Shown: positions 1 to 8,759, counted from the first letter of the stretch. The stretch: 58,298 bases of DNA from DATMTS01 sp035564555 (GCA_035564555.1 DATMTS010000033.1:1-58298); one strand, 5' to 3'. Numbers and translations: made by a program. The notes: a model not told the origin generated them from the letters alone.

Positions 1-78
1 GTCGGGGCCGCGCTGGAAACCGGCCGCCGGATTCGCATCCGAGCTCAGTGGAGGTCGCACAGCGGTATTCTCTGTCAC
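1..78 (-). CDS. pstC: Phosphate ABC transporter permease PstC, N-terminal fragment (runs off the window)
   Basis: An open frame starts at a GTG at 78 on the minus strand and runs off the left edge after 26 codons, reading VTENTAVRPPLSS then an Ala/Pro-rich stretch and FQRGPD. An AGAG-rich stretch lies just upstream. It sits 51 bases after the pstS stop on the same strand, where pstC normally follows in pstSCAB operons, and PstC proteins often have such a polar N-terminus before the first membrane helix. The identity rests mainly on position; the visible part has no diagnostic domain. Confidence 0.65.
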   Translation of the reverse strand, partial: MTENTAVRPPLSSDANPAAGFQRGPD

Positions 79-129
79 TTCACTCTTTCTGACGCTCGGC
101 GTTGCCGAATTCGGCGGGTGAGGATTGCG

Positions 130-1251
130 CTACTTGACGAGTTTGAGGCTCGCCGCGACATCCTTCTGGATCTGGTCGGGCAGGGGAGCGGAGCCGGCGT
201 TCTTGGCTGCGACCTCTTGCCCGGTCTTGCTCACTACGAAGCCGAGGTAGGCCGCGGTGACCTTCGCCTGGTCGGCGTTCTTGAAGGTGGTGCACACCAC
301 GTCGTAGGAGAGCAGCGGGATCGGGTAGGCCTCGGCAGAGGTGATCTTGGTGTAGTCGATCTTCTGCAGCAGGTCGCCCTTGGTCTGCGGGGCGGCGGTA
401 CCCGCCGCGTCGAATGCGTTGGTCGCTCCTGCGGGCGAATACTCCGCGAAGTCCTTGCCGGTGCCCACCTGCACGGCGGCGGCGGTCGCCTTGCCGATGG
501 AACTGTGATCGGCGTAGCCGATCGTGCCCTTACCGGCGGTCACCGTGTTCACGACGCCGGAGCCGCCCTGCTGGCCGCTGGTGCCCTTGACCGGCCATGC
601 CGTACTCACCGGGTAGGTCCAGATGCTCGGCTGGGTCTGGCTGAGGTAGCTGGTGAAGTTCGCGGTCGTTCCGGAGCCGTCGGCCCGGGAGACGACGGTG
701 ATAGCCGAGTCGGGGAGCGTCTGGCCGGGGTTGTCGGCCGCGATCGCTGGGTCGTTCCACTTCGTGATCTTGAGGCTGAAGATCTTTGCGATCGTCGCGC
801 TCGACAACTGCAGCTTCACGCCGGGCAGGTTGTACACCACGGCCACCCCGGAGAGGTAGACGGGCAGGTTGAGCGCGCCGCCGGCTCCGCAGATCCGCTG
901 CGATTGGGTCTGCTGATCCGGCTTCAGGCCCGCGTCGGTACCCGCGAAATCGTAGGACCCGTTCAGCCAGTTGGTGACGCCGCCGCCGGAACCCTGGGAC
1001 TTGTCGTAGTTGATCGTCACCCCGTTGGCCTGAGCCTGGAACGCGGCGGTCCATGCTGCCTGGGCGTTGGCCTGAGCGCTGGAGCCACCCGCGGTGACCG
1101 TGCCCTTGAGGGATGCGTAGTCGATCGTCGAACCCTGAGTCGTGCTGGCATCCGGAGTGCCCGAGCCGGTCGCGCCGCCGGAGCAGGCGCTCAGAGTGAG
1201 TGCGGTTGCCAGTGCCACTGCGCCGACCGCTGCCGCATTCTTGAACTTCAC
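130..1251 (-). CDS. pstS: Phosphate ABC transporter substrate-binding lipoprotein PstS
   Basis: Binds phosphate outside the membrane and delivers it to PstC/PstA. The chosen GTG start at 1251 follows an AAGGGAA ribosome site and gives a 373-residue protein with a lipoprotein signal: KFKN, an Ala/Leu/Val hydrophobic core and the lipobox LSAC. The mature part has the periplasmic phosphate-binding family pattern, including the loop with SQGSGGG, a TDAGL segment and SRADGSGTTANF, which in this family contacts phosphate. The frame stays open upstream to 1446, but that part is Arg/His/Pro-rich and lacks signal character, so it is leader DNA. A PHO box lies about 140 bases upstream. It is followed by a pstC start on the same strand. 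Confidence 0.95.
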   Translation of the reverse strand: MKFKNAAAVGAVALATALTLSACSGGATGSGTPDASTTQGSTIDYASLKGTVTAGGSSAQANAQAAWTAAFQAQANGVTINYDKSQGSGGGVTNWLNGSYDFAGTDAGLKPDQQTQSQRICGAGGALNLPVYLSGVAVVYNLPGVKLQLSSATIAKIFSLKITKWNDPAIAADNPGQTLPDSAITVVSRADGSGTTANFTSYLSQTQPSIWTYPVSTAWPVKGTSGQQGGSGVVNTVTAGKGTIGYADHSSIGKATAAAVQVGTGKDFAEYSPAGATNAFDAAGTAAPQTKGDLLQKIDYTKITSAEAYPIPLLSYDVVCTTFKNADQAKVTAAYLGFVVSKTGQEVAAKNAGSAPLPDQIQKDVAASLKLVK

Positions 1252-1389
1252 TGTGTTCCCTTCGAAGTGGGTTTCGCGCGGGGAACATCGAACCGGTGTA
1301 ACAGCGTGATTCGGGTTCGCGCCGCGAAAGGGCCGGTGCTGGCCCGTGTGTGAAGGTATTCGCCGTCTGCAACCAGAGTCCCCCGTCGC

Positions 1390-1407
1390 GGTGAACGGCA
1401 GGTGAAC
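1390..1407 (-). promoter_or_regulatory. PHO box upstream of pstS
   Basis: On the minus strand the sequence is GTTCACC-TGCC-GTTCACC, two identical 7-base direct repeats in an 11-base register. This matches the repeat unit bound by actinobacterial PhoP/RegX3-type regulators. It lies 139 bases upstream of the pstS start codon. The cognate regulator is probably RegX3, encoded at 14939-15625 in this window (inference). Confidence 0.8.
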
Positions 1408-1535
1408 GGGTGCCGAAATCTGCCATACGGCGATGTGCGAGCGCATCGACCACGGACTCGTACGCGCTCGCGGCCGACTACGGCAGCAGGCCGGTCTGCG
1501 TCATGCCGGGGAGGGTGTTGACCTCCAACGACCGG

Positions 1536-2471
1536 CTACACGTGCGGTTCGTGGGTCTCGATGGTGATGATGCCGGACGCCGGATTGCTCTTGGAGAGGT
1601 GCACGATGGAGAAGCCGCCGGTCTCCAAGGCCGCGGCCTCACGCACGTAGGGGCCCGTCGTGGTCGCTGTCGCCAGCGCGATCTCACGCAGGATCTCGGG
1701 GATCACCGGGGCGTGGCTGCAGATGACCGCCGTCTTGCGTGAGCGCACGCGCTTGCCGACGACGTCACGCACCGTCGCGGTGCCCTCATCGAACGCGTCC
1801 TGGCTGATGCCGGGTTCCTTGCGGATCTTCAGACCGTATGCCGCGGCCAACGGCGCCACCGTCGCCGCGCATCGTACCGCCGGGGAGGTGACGATGCGCT
1901 TCGGCTGCCAGGCGCCGATCGTGGCGACGTCGGCCGTGGCTTGCTGCACGCCGCGGGCGGTCAGCGGCCGAGAGGCATCCGTTCCCTTCCACGCGCTGCG
2001 CGGCTCGGCCTTGCCGTGCCGCAGCACGATCAGCGCGAACGTGGACGTAACCCCCTCGTCGGCAAGGGCGGCGAAGGTGTCGACGATCTCGACGTCGTGC
2101 TCGTAGCTCAGGTATTTGCGGGCCTTCTTCAGGCTCACCCATTCCAGAGCGGCGACCTCGCCGTTCGGCACGAAGGTCGACGCCGCGACCGCGGCATCCG
2201 TGACCTCGGCCGCCCAGTAGTGCACGAACTTCTCGCGCCCGCTGGAGATGACGTAGTTCGTTATCCCGAGGGGCACGCCGAGCGCGACCTTCAGGCCGGT
2301 CTCCTCCTCGACTTCGCGCACGGCGGCCTGGGGGAGGGTCTCGCCGGGATCCACCTTGCCCTTGGGCAGGGTCACATCCGCGTAACGCGTGCGATGGATG
2401 ACGAGAATGTGCAGCCGGCCATCGAGGTACCGCCAGCACACGGCCCCGGCGGCGTAGATGGCTGTCGTCAC
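1536..2471 (-). CDS. NUDIX hydrolase / histidine phosphatase two-domain protein (MutT1-like)
   Basis: A 311-residue fusion. Residues about 1-135 form a NUDIX domain with the box GKVDPGETLPQAAVREVEEE continuing TGL (residues 38-60), which binds the metal that cleaves nucleoside diphosphate-X bonds. Residues about 145-311 are a SixA-like histidine phosphatase with LRHGKAEPR (catalytic His at 152) and a second His in ICSHAPVI. Mycobacterial MutT1 has the same architecture and cleans oxidised guanine nucleotides and diadenosine polyphosphates. The GTG start overlaps the ppk stop by 4 bases, so the two are translationally coupled; ppk-mutT1 adjacency is conserved in mycobacteria. Confidence 0.93.
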   Translation of the reverse strand: MTTAIYAAGAVCWRYLDGRLHILVIHRTRYADVTLPKGKVDPGETLPQAAVREVEEETGLKVALGVPLGITNYVISSGREKFVHYWAAEVTDAAVAASTFVPNGEVAALEWVSLKKARKYLSYEHDVEIVDTFAALADEGVTSTFALIVLRHGKAEPRSAWKGTDASRPLTARGVQQATADVATIGAWQPKRIVTSPAVRCAATVAPLAAAYGLKIRKEPGISQDAFDEGTATVRDVVGKRVRSRKTAVICSHAPVIPEILREIALATATTTGPYVREAAALETGGFSIVHLSKSNPASGIITIETHEPHV

Positions 2472-4648
2472 CGGCGGGCACCCAGCCGCGGCCGATGGGA
2501 GATCTGCTGCATGAGCCTATTCTGCAGGTCGTCGAGGGGATGTCCAGCCTCGTCGACGCTGTGCCGCACCCAGGTTCCGTCGGAGGCGAGCGACCATGAC
2601 GATGTGCGGTCGTCCATCGCACGGTCGAAGAGCGCGCCGAGCTCGGCCAGGTGCGCGGGATCCGTGAGCCGTACCAGCGCCTCGACCCGGCGGTCGAGGT
2701 TGCGGTGCATCATGTCGGCGCTGCCGATGTAGACCTGCGGGTCGTCGGCGTTCTGAAACCAGAACACCCGGGAGTGCTCCAGGTATCTGCCGAGGATCGA
2801 GCGCACCCGGATATTCGCGCTGAACCCCTCCTGACCGGGCTTGAGCCCGCAGATGCCACGCACCCACAGATCGATCGGCACGCCCGCCCTGCTGGCGCGG
2901 TACAACGCGTCGATGATCGACTCGTCGACGATCGAGTTGACCTTGATGCGGATGCCGCTCGGGCGGCCCGCCGCCGCGTTCTTGCGCTCGCCGTCGATCG
3001 CCTTCAGCAGCCCCTTGCGCAAGTGAAGAGGAGCGACGAGGAGGCGTTTGAACTTCTTCTCGATGGCGTAGCCGGAGAGCTCATTGAACAAGCGGGTGAG
3101 GTCTTTGCCGACCTGATCGTCGGCCGTGAGCAGTCCGAGGTCTTCGTAGATCCGGCTGGTCTTCGGGTTGTAGTTGCCAGTGCCGATGTGGCTGTAATGC
3201 CTCAGCACCCCTTTCTCCTGCCGCACGACGAGCGCGAGTTTGCAGTGCGTCTTCAGCCCCACCAGGCCGTAGACGACGTGCACGCCCGCCTTCTCGAGCT
3301 TGCGCGCCCACTCGATGTTGGCCTGCTCGTCGAATCGCGCCTTGATCTCCACCAGGGCGAGCACCTGCTTGCCTGACTCCGCGGCGTCGATGAGCGCTTC
3401 GACGATGGGGCTATCGCCGCTGGTGCGGTACAGGGTCTGCTTGATGGCCAGCACGTGCGGGTCGGTTGCGGCTTGTTCGAGGAATGCCTGCACGCTCGTC
3501 GCGAAGGATTCATACGGGTGGTGCAGCAGGATGTCCTGGCGCGCGATGGACGAGAAGATGTCGGGCTTCGCGTTTGGCTCGTGCGGCATGAGCTGCGCCG
3601 GTGTGGTGGGCACATGATTGGGGTAGTGCAGATCGGGCCGGTCGATCTTGGCGAGGTCGTAGAGCCCGGCGAGGTCGAGCGGAGCGGAGAGCCGGTAGAC
3701 CTCCTGTTCGGTGATGTCGAGTTCGCGCACCAGCAGACCGAGCGTGACATCGTCCATGTCGGCGGTGACCTCGAGGCGGATCGGCGGACCGAACCGCCGG
3801 CGCAGCAGCTCCTTCTCGAGCGCCTGGATGAGGTTCTCGGTCTCGTCCTCGTCGACCTCGACGTCCTCGTTGCGCGTGACGCGGAAGACGTGGTGCTCGA
3901 GCACCTCCATGCCGGGAAAGAGATCTCCCAGTTGGTTGGCGATCAGGTCTTCGAGCAGGATGAATCGCATGTCGTCGATTGACTCGCGCTGATCGATGCG
4001 CACGAACCGGTGCAGAACCTGAGGCACCTTGAGTCGAGCGAACTGCTCCTTGCCGGTCTTCGTGTTGCGCACTCGCACGGCCAGGTTCAGCGAGAGGCCG
4101 GAGATATAGGGGAAGGGATGCGCCGGGTCGACGGCCAGCGGCATCAGCACGGGGAAGATCTGCTGGGAGAACAGTTCGCGCAGATGTTCCCGGTCGGCGT
4201 CATCCACGCTGTCCCAGGTCGCTATCGAGATCCCGGCCTCCTCGAGCGCGGGGGAGACCAGTTCGTGGTACGCCGCCGCGTGGCGGGTCTGCAGTTCGTG
4301 GGCCTTCTCGGAGATGTCGGCCAGCACGTCAAGGGGCGCCCGGCCCACATTGGTCGGTACGGCGAGCCCGGTGAGGATGCGGCGCTTGAGCCCTGCGACC
4401 CGCACCATGAAGAATTCGTCGAGGTTGCTTGCGAAGATCGCGAGGAAGTTCGCCCGTTCGAGCACCGGAATGCTGGGGTCCTCGGCGAGTTCAAGCACCC
4501 GCTGATTGAAGGCGAGCCAACTCTGCTCGCGATCCAGGTACCGATCGGTGGGCAGCGTGGGGTCGCCGTCCGGGTTCCACGCCTCGAAGTCGTCGTCGAA
4601 ATCGCTGCCCAAACTCCGGTCGATCAGGATGTTCTCGCCGTCCATCAC
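2468..4648 (-). CDS. ppk: Polyphosphate kinase 1 (RNA degradosome polyphosphate kinase family)
   Basis: Makes inorganic polyphosphate from ATP. The 726-residue protein has the PPK1 order: N-terminal domain with YLDREQSWLAFNQRVLELA and NFLAIFASNLDEFFMVRVAG, a middle domain, and two C-terminal phospholipase-D-like domains. The autophosphorylated His is in HYSHIGTGNYNPKTSRIYED, and the second conserved His is in MMHRNLDRRVEAL. Start is GTG at 4648 or ATG three bases later. Overlaps the downstream NUDIX gene by 4 bases. Placement near pstS links phosphate uptake with polyphosphate storage. Confidence 0.96.
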   Translation of the reverse strand: MMDGENILIDRSLGSDFDDDFEAWNPDGDPTLPTDRYLDREQSWLAFNQRVLELAEDPSIPVLERANFLAIFASNLDEFFMVRVAGLKRRILTGLAVPTNVGRAPLDVLADISEKAHELQTRHAAAYHELVSPALEEAGISIATWDSVDDADREHLRELFSQQIFPVLMPLAVDPAHPFPYISGLSLNLAVRVRNTKTGKEQFARLKVPQVLHRFVRIDQRESIDDMRFILLEDLIANQLGDLFPGMEVLEHHVFRVTRNEDVEVDEDETENLIQALEKELLRRRFGPPIRLEVTADMDDVTLGLLVRELDITEQEVYRLSAPLDLAGLYDLAKIDRPDLHYPNHVPTTPAQLMPHEPNAKPDIFSSIARQDILLHHPYESFATSVQAFLEQAATDPHVLAIKQTLYRTSGDSPIVEALIDAAESGKQVLALVEIKARFDEQANIEWARKLEKAGVHVVYGLVGLKTHCKLALVVRQEKGVLRHYSHIGTGNYNPKTSRIYEDLGLLTADDQVGKDLTRLFNELSGYAIEKKFKRLLVAPLHLRKGLLKAIDGERKNAAAGRPSGIRIKVNSIVDESIIDALYRASRAGVPIDLWVRGICGLKPGQEGFSANIRVRSILGRYLEHSRVFWFQNADDPQVYIGSADMMHRNLDRRVEALVRLTDPAHLAELGALFDRAMDDRTSSWSLASDGTWVRHSVDEAGHPLDDLQNRLMQQISHRPRLGARR

Positions 4649-4769
4649 ATCATCATGTCACCTGCCGAGAACCTACCGTCGCCCGATCACGGCGGCGATC
4701 AGGCTGCCGACGGCGGTCTTCGCCACATGCGGAGGAGGGTGCTGCGCATCAGGGTGCCGAACGGTTGCT

Positions 4770-5705
4770 TCAGGCGCGCCGGTATTGAACGTCTACCATC
4801 CGATCGGCGAAGCCGAGCGAGCGGTAGAGCCGCAGTGCGGGCGCGTTGTCGCCCTCGACGTAGAGCGTGGCGATCGTGCAGCCTCGTTCTCGCAGCCGCT
4901 GCAGACCCGCGTGCATCAGCGAGCGTCCGAGGCCGCGGCCGGCGGATGCCGCATCGACCCCGATCACGTAGATCTCGCCCTCGCGCTCCGTGGGTGCGTC
5001 GGCCGCTGGAACGGGTTCCTCGAGCTTGAGCCAGTTGTATCCGACCATGCGACCCGAGGCGTCGCGAGCCACCAGGAAGTCGTCGGCATCGAACCAGTCC
5101 TCGGCCATCCGGTCGTGCAGGTCGCCGATCGTGACGGCCCCTTGTTCGGGATGTGTCGCGAACACGGTTGCGTTGAGGGCGACCCATTCGGTGTCGTCCG
5201 CGCCGGACCGGAACGGTTGGATTCGGATGCCGTTCCCGGCGCCGCTTTCGGCTGCTGCCGCAGCACTATCGTCGGATTCTTCCTCGCCTCCGCTCAGCGG
5301 CCGCCAGAGCTGCAGCAGTGTGCGCACCCGTTGAAAACCCGTTCGGCTCGCGAGCACCCGGGCAGCCGGGTGATCGCCGTGCGACCATGCAGTGACCTCT
5401 CCCATGAGGCCGGGAAGAAGCGCCTTCAGCGTCGCGCCGCCGAATCCCTCGCCGCGCCGTGCGGGGTCGATCACGAGGTCGAACTCGCCCGACCCGAGGA
5501 TCGCGGCGCCCACCGTCGCATCCGGATGCCGAGAGGTGGTGTCCGTGAGGATCAGTACGGCGTCACGTCGCCCCGCCGCGACGTCGAGCCGTGCCTGCTC
5601 GTTGAACGGGTCCGCCCCATCGGCCGCGCGCGCGTCATCCGCCACCCCCAGCAGTTCGGCGAGGTCACCCGGGTCAACCGGTGACAGGCGGACCGACGCG
5701 CTCAT
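4770..5705 (-). CDS. mshD: Mycothiol synthase MshD
   Basis: Acetylates Cys-GlcN-Ins with acetyl-CoA in the last step of mycothiol synthesis. The 311-residue protein contains two GNAT folds. The C-terminal, catalytically competent one carries the acetyl-CoA loop VDAASAGRGLGRSLMHAGL followed by ATLYVEGDNAPALRLYRSLGF; the N-terminal one has a degenerate version with RRGEGFGGATLKALL. Both length and two-domain layout fit MshD. The first 32 bases overlap the end of the glnR-like gene on the same strand, as in mycobacteria where glnR and mshD are neighbours. Confidence 0.93.
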   Translation of the reverse strand: MSASVRLSPVDPGDLAELLGVADDARAADGADPFNEQARLDVAAGRRDAVLILTDTTSRHPDATVGAAILGSGEFDLVIDPARRGEGFGGATLKALLPGLMGEVTAWSHGDHPAARVLASRTGFQRVRTLLQLWRPLSGGEEESDDSAAAAAESGAGNGIRIQPFRSGADDTEWVALNATVFATHPEQGAVTIGDLHDRMAEDWFDADDFLVARDASGRMVGYNWLKLEEPVPAADAPTEREGEIYVIGVDAASAGRGLGRSLMHAGLQRLRERGCTIATLYVEGDNAPALRLYRSLGFADRMVDVQYRRA

Positions 5706-6366
5706 TGTCCTCTTCGTACACGTTGAACCGATAGCCGACGTTGCGCACCGTGCCGATCAGCGATTCGGAATCGCCGAGTTTCGCGCGCAGCCGCCGCACG
5801 TGAACGTCGACCGTGCGTGTTCCGCCGAAATAGTCGTAGCCCCAGACCTCGCTGAGCAGCTGTTCGCGGGTGAACACCCGGGAGGGATGAGCGGCGAGAA
5901 AGCGCAGCAACTCGAATTCCTTGAACGTCAGATCGAGGGAGCGCCCGTGAACCTTCGCGGAGTAGCTCGCTTCGTCGATCGTGATGCCTGAGGTCTGGAT
6001 CTTGGTCTGCTGCGGCTCGATGGCCTGGCGGTCGAGTGCGAGTCGGATGCGGGCATCCACCTCCGCAGGACCGGCGGATTCGAGCACCACGTCGGCGACG
6101 CCCCACTCGCCGTTGACGGCGGTGAGCCCGCCCTCGGTGAGCACGAGCAGCAACGGCACCGTGATGCCGGTCGTCGTCAGGATCTTGCACAGCGACTTCG
6201 CTCCCGCGAGGTCGCGCCGTGCGTCGACGAAGATCAGGTCGCAACTGGGGGCGGTGATCAGAGCGGCGGGCTCGGCCGAGATCTGCCGCGAACGATGACT
6301 CAACAGGCCGAGTGCCGGAAGAACCTCTGCGTCCGGGGCAGCGGTCAGGATCAGCAGTTGAGCCAA
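5674..6366 (-). CDS. glnR: GlnR-like orphan OmpR-family transcriptional regulator
   Basis: A 230-residue regulator with an N-terminal receiver-like domain (LLILTAAPDAEVLPALGLL, then LIFVDARRD) and a C-terminal winged helix: LTFKEFELLRFLAAHPSRVF, TREQLLSEVWGYDYFGGTRT, VDVHVRRLRAKLGD. No histidine kinase gene is adjacent, and the receiver lacks the usual acidic pair at its N-terminus, both typical of GlnR, the nitrogen-metabolism regulator. I chose the TTG at 6366 because GGGAGG lies 4 bases upstream and the protein then begins at the family's usual AQLLIL; a longer frame starts at 6453. It overlaps mshD by 32 bases. The nitrogen role is inferred from family and synteny. Confidence 0.85.
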   Translation of the reverse strand: MAQLLILTAAPDAEVLPALGLLSHRSRQISAEPAALITAPSCDLIFVDARRDLAGAKSLCKILTTTGITVPLLLVLTEGGLTAVNGEWGVADVVLESAGPAEVDARIRLALDRQAIEPQQTKIQTSGITIDEASYSAKVHGRSLDLTFKEFELLRFLAAHPSRVFTREQLLSEVWGYDYFGGTRTVDVHVRRLRAKLGDSESLIGTVRNVGYRFNVYEEDNERVGPPVTG

Positions 6367-6495
6367 TGGGCCTCCCACGCGTTCTTCATATCGAATGCTA
6401 CCCGACACAGTGTGAACGGATTGTTTCGGCCCATCCCGTGGCAGTTCTTCCACAGCTTCAAACGAAGGTCATCATTCGTCAAGCCGCCGAGACGG

Positions 6496-6501
6496 CACAA
6501 T
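6496..6501 (+). promoter_or_regulatory. Likely -10 element of a leaderless promoter
   Basis: CACAAT, 6 bases before the GTG at 6508. No Shine-Dalgarno at a useful distance, so the transcript probably begins at the start codon. Confidence 0.45.
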
Positions 6502-6507
6502 AGAGAG

Positions 6508-6786
6508 GTGACTACTGGGGAGCTTGCGCCGACGACGCGGTGGAGCAGCATCGTGGTGGTCTGGGTCGCCGCTCTGGTCTGCGCAGTTCTGATCGGCGTG
6601 TACGCGCCCACGTACACGCCTTGGCTGGCGATCGCGATGGCGGGGTGCACTCTCGTCGCACTGTGCATCCAGCTGGCCACCCGGCAGAAGCACGGCTTCA
6701 TCGACCGCCTGGCGGCGAGTGTGTGCGGCGCGTTCGTGGTGCTCGCCGTGGCCGGCGGAGTGTTCGCGCTCGTGCACGCGGGCTGA
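6508..6786 (+). CDS. Small multi-pass membrane protein of unknown function
   Basis: A 92-residue protein with about three hydrophobic segments: IVVVWVAALVCAVLIGVY, WLAIAMAGCTLVALCIQLA and FVVLAVAGGVFALVHA. The loop TRQKHGFIDRLAASVCG is basic. The GTG start is chosen because a -10-like CACAAT precedes it by 6 bases; the frame upstream to 6295 would read through the promoter region of the divergent glnR-like gene. No family was recognised. It is read divergently from glnR and lies before two other small genes on the same strand. Confidence 0.75.
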   Translation: MTTGELAPTTRWSSIVVVWVAALVCAVLIGVYAPTYTPWLAIAMAGCTLVALCIQLATRQKHGFIDRLAASVCGAFVVLAVAGGVFALVHAG

Positions 6787-6854
6787 ACCGCGAGCGACAA
6801 GAGGAGCACCCCCGCCGGCTCATCCGGGCCGCCATGCCCAGGAGAGCGGCCGAC

Positions 6855-6860
6855 TAGACT
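6855..6860 (+). promoter_or_regulatory. Likely -10 element of a leaderless promoter
   Basis: TAGACT, 6 bases before the ATG at 6867. No ribosome site precedes that ATG. Confidence 0.45.
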
Positions 6861-6866
6861 GGCATC

Positions 6867-6977
6867 ATGCTTGTGACCCTGGAACTCGTGTTCGTCGGCC
6901 TGCTCGGTCTTGCGACCCTGGCGATCGCCGGCACCTCGGTGATCGTGGTGTACAACCTTTTCCGGGGCCAGCGCTGA
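6867..6977 (+). CDS. 36-residue single-pass membrane peptide
   Basis: A very short frame encoding an acidic N-terminus (MLVTLELVFVG), one hydrophobic helix (LLGLATLAIAGTSVIVVYNL) and a basic tail FRGQR. The residue order is that of a genuine N-out/C-in membrane peptide rather than random coding. A -10-like TAGACT lies 6 bases before the ATG. It ends 16 bases before the nitrobindin-like gene, so the two may be co-transcribed. Function unknown. Confidence 0.6.
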   Translation: MLVTLELVFVGLLGLATLAIAGTSVIVVYNLFRGQR

Positions 6978-6993
6978 TTCCAGCGGCGATCGC

Positions 6994-7614
6994 ATGATCG
7001 AGATCCCCAGCGGACTTCCTGCCGAACTGGTTCCGCTCTCGTGGCTGCTCGGTGTCTGGGAGGGCACCGGCGTGGTCGATTACGTCATCGACGACGAACC
7101 GGACGCGGAGGGCAGGGTCGAACATGTGCAGCTGGAATTCGGCCAGCGTGTCAGCTTCAGCCAAGACGGCCTGCCCTATCTGAACTACACCTCGTACACC
7201 TGGGTGCTCGACGAGCAGCAGACCCCGCTGGCCGCTGAAACCGGGTACTGGCGCCTGGGACGCCTTCTCACCGCGGCCGATCCGGGACCGGGGATGCTGC
7301 CGGGCGCGCCGGTGCGGCCGTTCACCCGAGCAGAGGCGGTGGAAACACTGCGCAACGCGCGCGGCGGATTCGACCTGGAGGTCTCCATCGTGCACCCGGA
7401 CGGCGTCAGTGAACTGTATCTGGGCCAGGTCGCCGGTCCGCGCATCGATCTGGCCACCGACGCGGTCATGCGCACCGCGAGCGCGAAGGACTACGCAGCG
7501 GCGACACGCCTCTACGGCCTCGTGGATGCCCACCTGCTCTGGGCGTGGGACATCGCGGCACTCGGAAACGACCTGCGCACCCACGCGTCGGCCCGACTTG
7601 CGAAGGTGGATTGA
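6994..7614 (+). CDS. FABP/nitrobindin-like heme-binding beta-barrel protein (DUF1794/THAP4-like)
   Basis: A 206-residue protein. The N-terminal motif PLSWLLGVWEGTGVVDY matches the family's signature GxWxGxG, followed by alternating strands such as RVSFSQDGLPYLNYTSYTW and ETGYWRLG, as in the ten-stranded nitrobindin barrel that binds heme b. The C-terminal helix region ends in LVDAHLLWAWDIAALGNDLR. Mycobacterial relatives are annotated as peroxynitrite isomerases; activity here is not shown. It is followed almost without gap by the ygfZ-like gene. Confidence 0.85.
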   Translation: MIEIPSGLPAELVPLSWLLGVWEGTGVVDYVIDDEPDAEGRVEHVQLEFGQRVSFSQDGLPYLNYTSYTWVLDEQQTPLAAETGYWRLGRLLTAADPGPGMLPGAPVRPFTRAEAVETLRNARGGFDLEVSIVHPDGVSELYLGQVAGPRIDLATDAVMRTASAKDYAAATRLYGLVDAHLLWAWDIAALGNDLRTHASARLAKVD

Positions 7615-7619
7615 TCGAG

Positions 7620-8759
7620 ATGACCATCGACAAGGATGCTTCACCGTTCCTGTCGCTGCCGGCGGCGGTCGACGCCGCTCGCATCGCGCCGGGTTCGCCC
7701 GACGCGGGCGTACCGGCGCATTACGGCAACCCGCTGCTCGAACAACGGCAGCTTGCGGGCGGCAAGGCGATCGTCGATCTATCCAACCGCGCCGTGCTCT
7801 CGATCGGCGGCGCGGACCGGTTGAGCTGGCTCAACTCGATGAGCAGCCAACTGCTGGCATCCCTGGGGCCGGGCGAATCCTCGGAGACCCTGCTGCTCGA
7901 CCCGAACGGCCACATCGAGCACGCCGCATACGCGATCGACGACGGTGAGACGTTGTGGCTCATCGTGGAAGGAAGCGATGCACAGGCCACCCTCGACTTT
8001 CTGCAGAAGATGCGCTTCATGCTGCGCGTCGAGCCCGCAGACCGCACCGCCGACTTCGCGGTGATCGGTGCCTTCCTCGGCGCGCTGCCCGGCGACCTGG
8101 CCGATGCGTCGCTCACCTGGCACGACCCATGGCCGCACGTCTCAGTCGGCGGCCACCAGTACTCCACTGGTGAGCATCCCGGGACCGCCTACACCTGGAC
8201 GGAAACCCTGATCCCGCGTTCGAGCCTTTCGGCCCTGGCCGCACGCGTGGCATCCGGGGAGGTCGCCGTCGCCGGAACGCTCGCCGCGGAGGCGCTGCGC
8301 ATCGCCGCCTGGCGTCCGCGTCTGGCGACCGAGGTCGACGAACGCACGATTCCGCACGAACTCGACTGGTTGCGAACCGCGGTGCACCTGACCAAGGGCT
8401 GTTATCGCGGACAGGAGACGGTCGCGAAGGTGCACAATCTGGGACATCCGCCGCGTCGGGTGGTCATGCTGCACCTCGACGGTTCGGATGCCGTGCTGCC
8501 GGCGCCCGGAGCCGCGGTCTCGGTCGACAAAGCCGGCGAGCGGGTCACGGTGGGGCGCATCACCTCGAGTGCGTTGCACTACGAACTAGGCCCGATCGCC
8601 CTTGCCGTGATCAAGCGCTCGACCGATCCCGAGGCTACCCTGCACGCCGGCGACGGCGGAACCGACGTCACCGCGGCCCAGCAGGTCATCGTGCCGCCGG
8701 ATGCGGGGGCGGAGGCCAACGTGCCGCGCATTCCTCGACTCGGCGCCGTCCCGCGTTGA
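7620..8759 (+). CDS. ygfZ: YgfZ/GcvT-family folate-binding protein
   Basis: A 379-residue homologue of YgfZ, which helps assemble or repair iron-sulfur enzymes with tetrahydrofolate. The diagnostic motif KGCYRGQETVAK (Cys is redox-active in E. coli YgfZ) is present after HELDWLRTAVHLT. The N-terminal GcvT-like fold shows VLSIGGADRLSWLNSMSSQ. I chose ATG at 7620; AAGGTGG lies 10 bases upstream. A TTG at 7611 overlapping the previous stop is possible. The stop codon is the first part of a 16-base tandem repeat. Confidence 0.9.
   Translation: MTIDKDASPFLSLPAAVDAARIAPGSPDAGVPAHYGNPLLEQRQLAGGKAIVDLSNRAVLSIGGADRLSWLNSMSSQLLASLGPGESSETLLLDPNGHIEHAAYAIDDGETLWLIVEGSDAQATLDFLQKMRFMLRVEPADRTADFAVIGAFLGALPGDLADASLTWHDPWPHVSVGGHQYSTGEHPGTAYTWTETLIPRSSLSALAARVASGEVAVAGTLAAEALRIAAWRPRLATEVDERTIPHELDWLRTAVHLTKGCYRGQETVAKVHNLGHPPRRVVMLHLDGSDAVLPAPGAAVSVDKAGERVTVGRITSSALHYELGPIALAVIKRSTDPEATLHAGDGGTDVTAAQQVIVPPDAGAEANVPRIPRLGAVPR

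Noticed and set aside
118..1353. Plus-strand open frame of 411 codons across pstS
   Set aside because: Antisense to a well-supported PstS; composition is Arg/Gly/Val-rich as expected for the shadow of a high-GC gene.
1252..1446. Upstream extension of PstS
   Set aside because: Would hide the signal peptide behind 65 Arg/His/Pro-rich residues and runs through the PHO box; the GTG at 1251 has a ribosome site.
6783..6866. A further small gene after the 92-residue membrane protein
   Set aside because: No start with a ribosome site or -10 element except the ATG at 6867.
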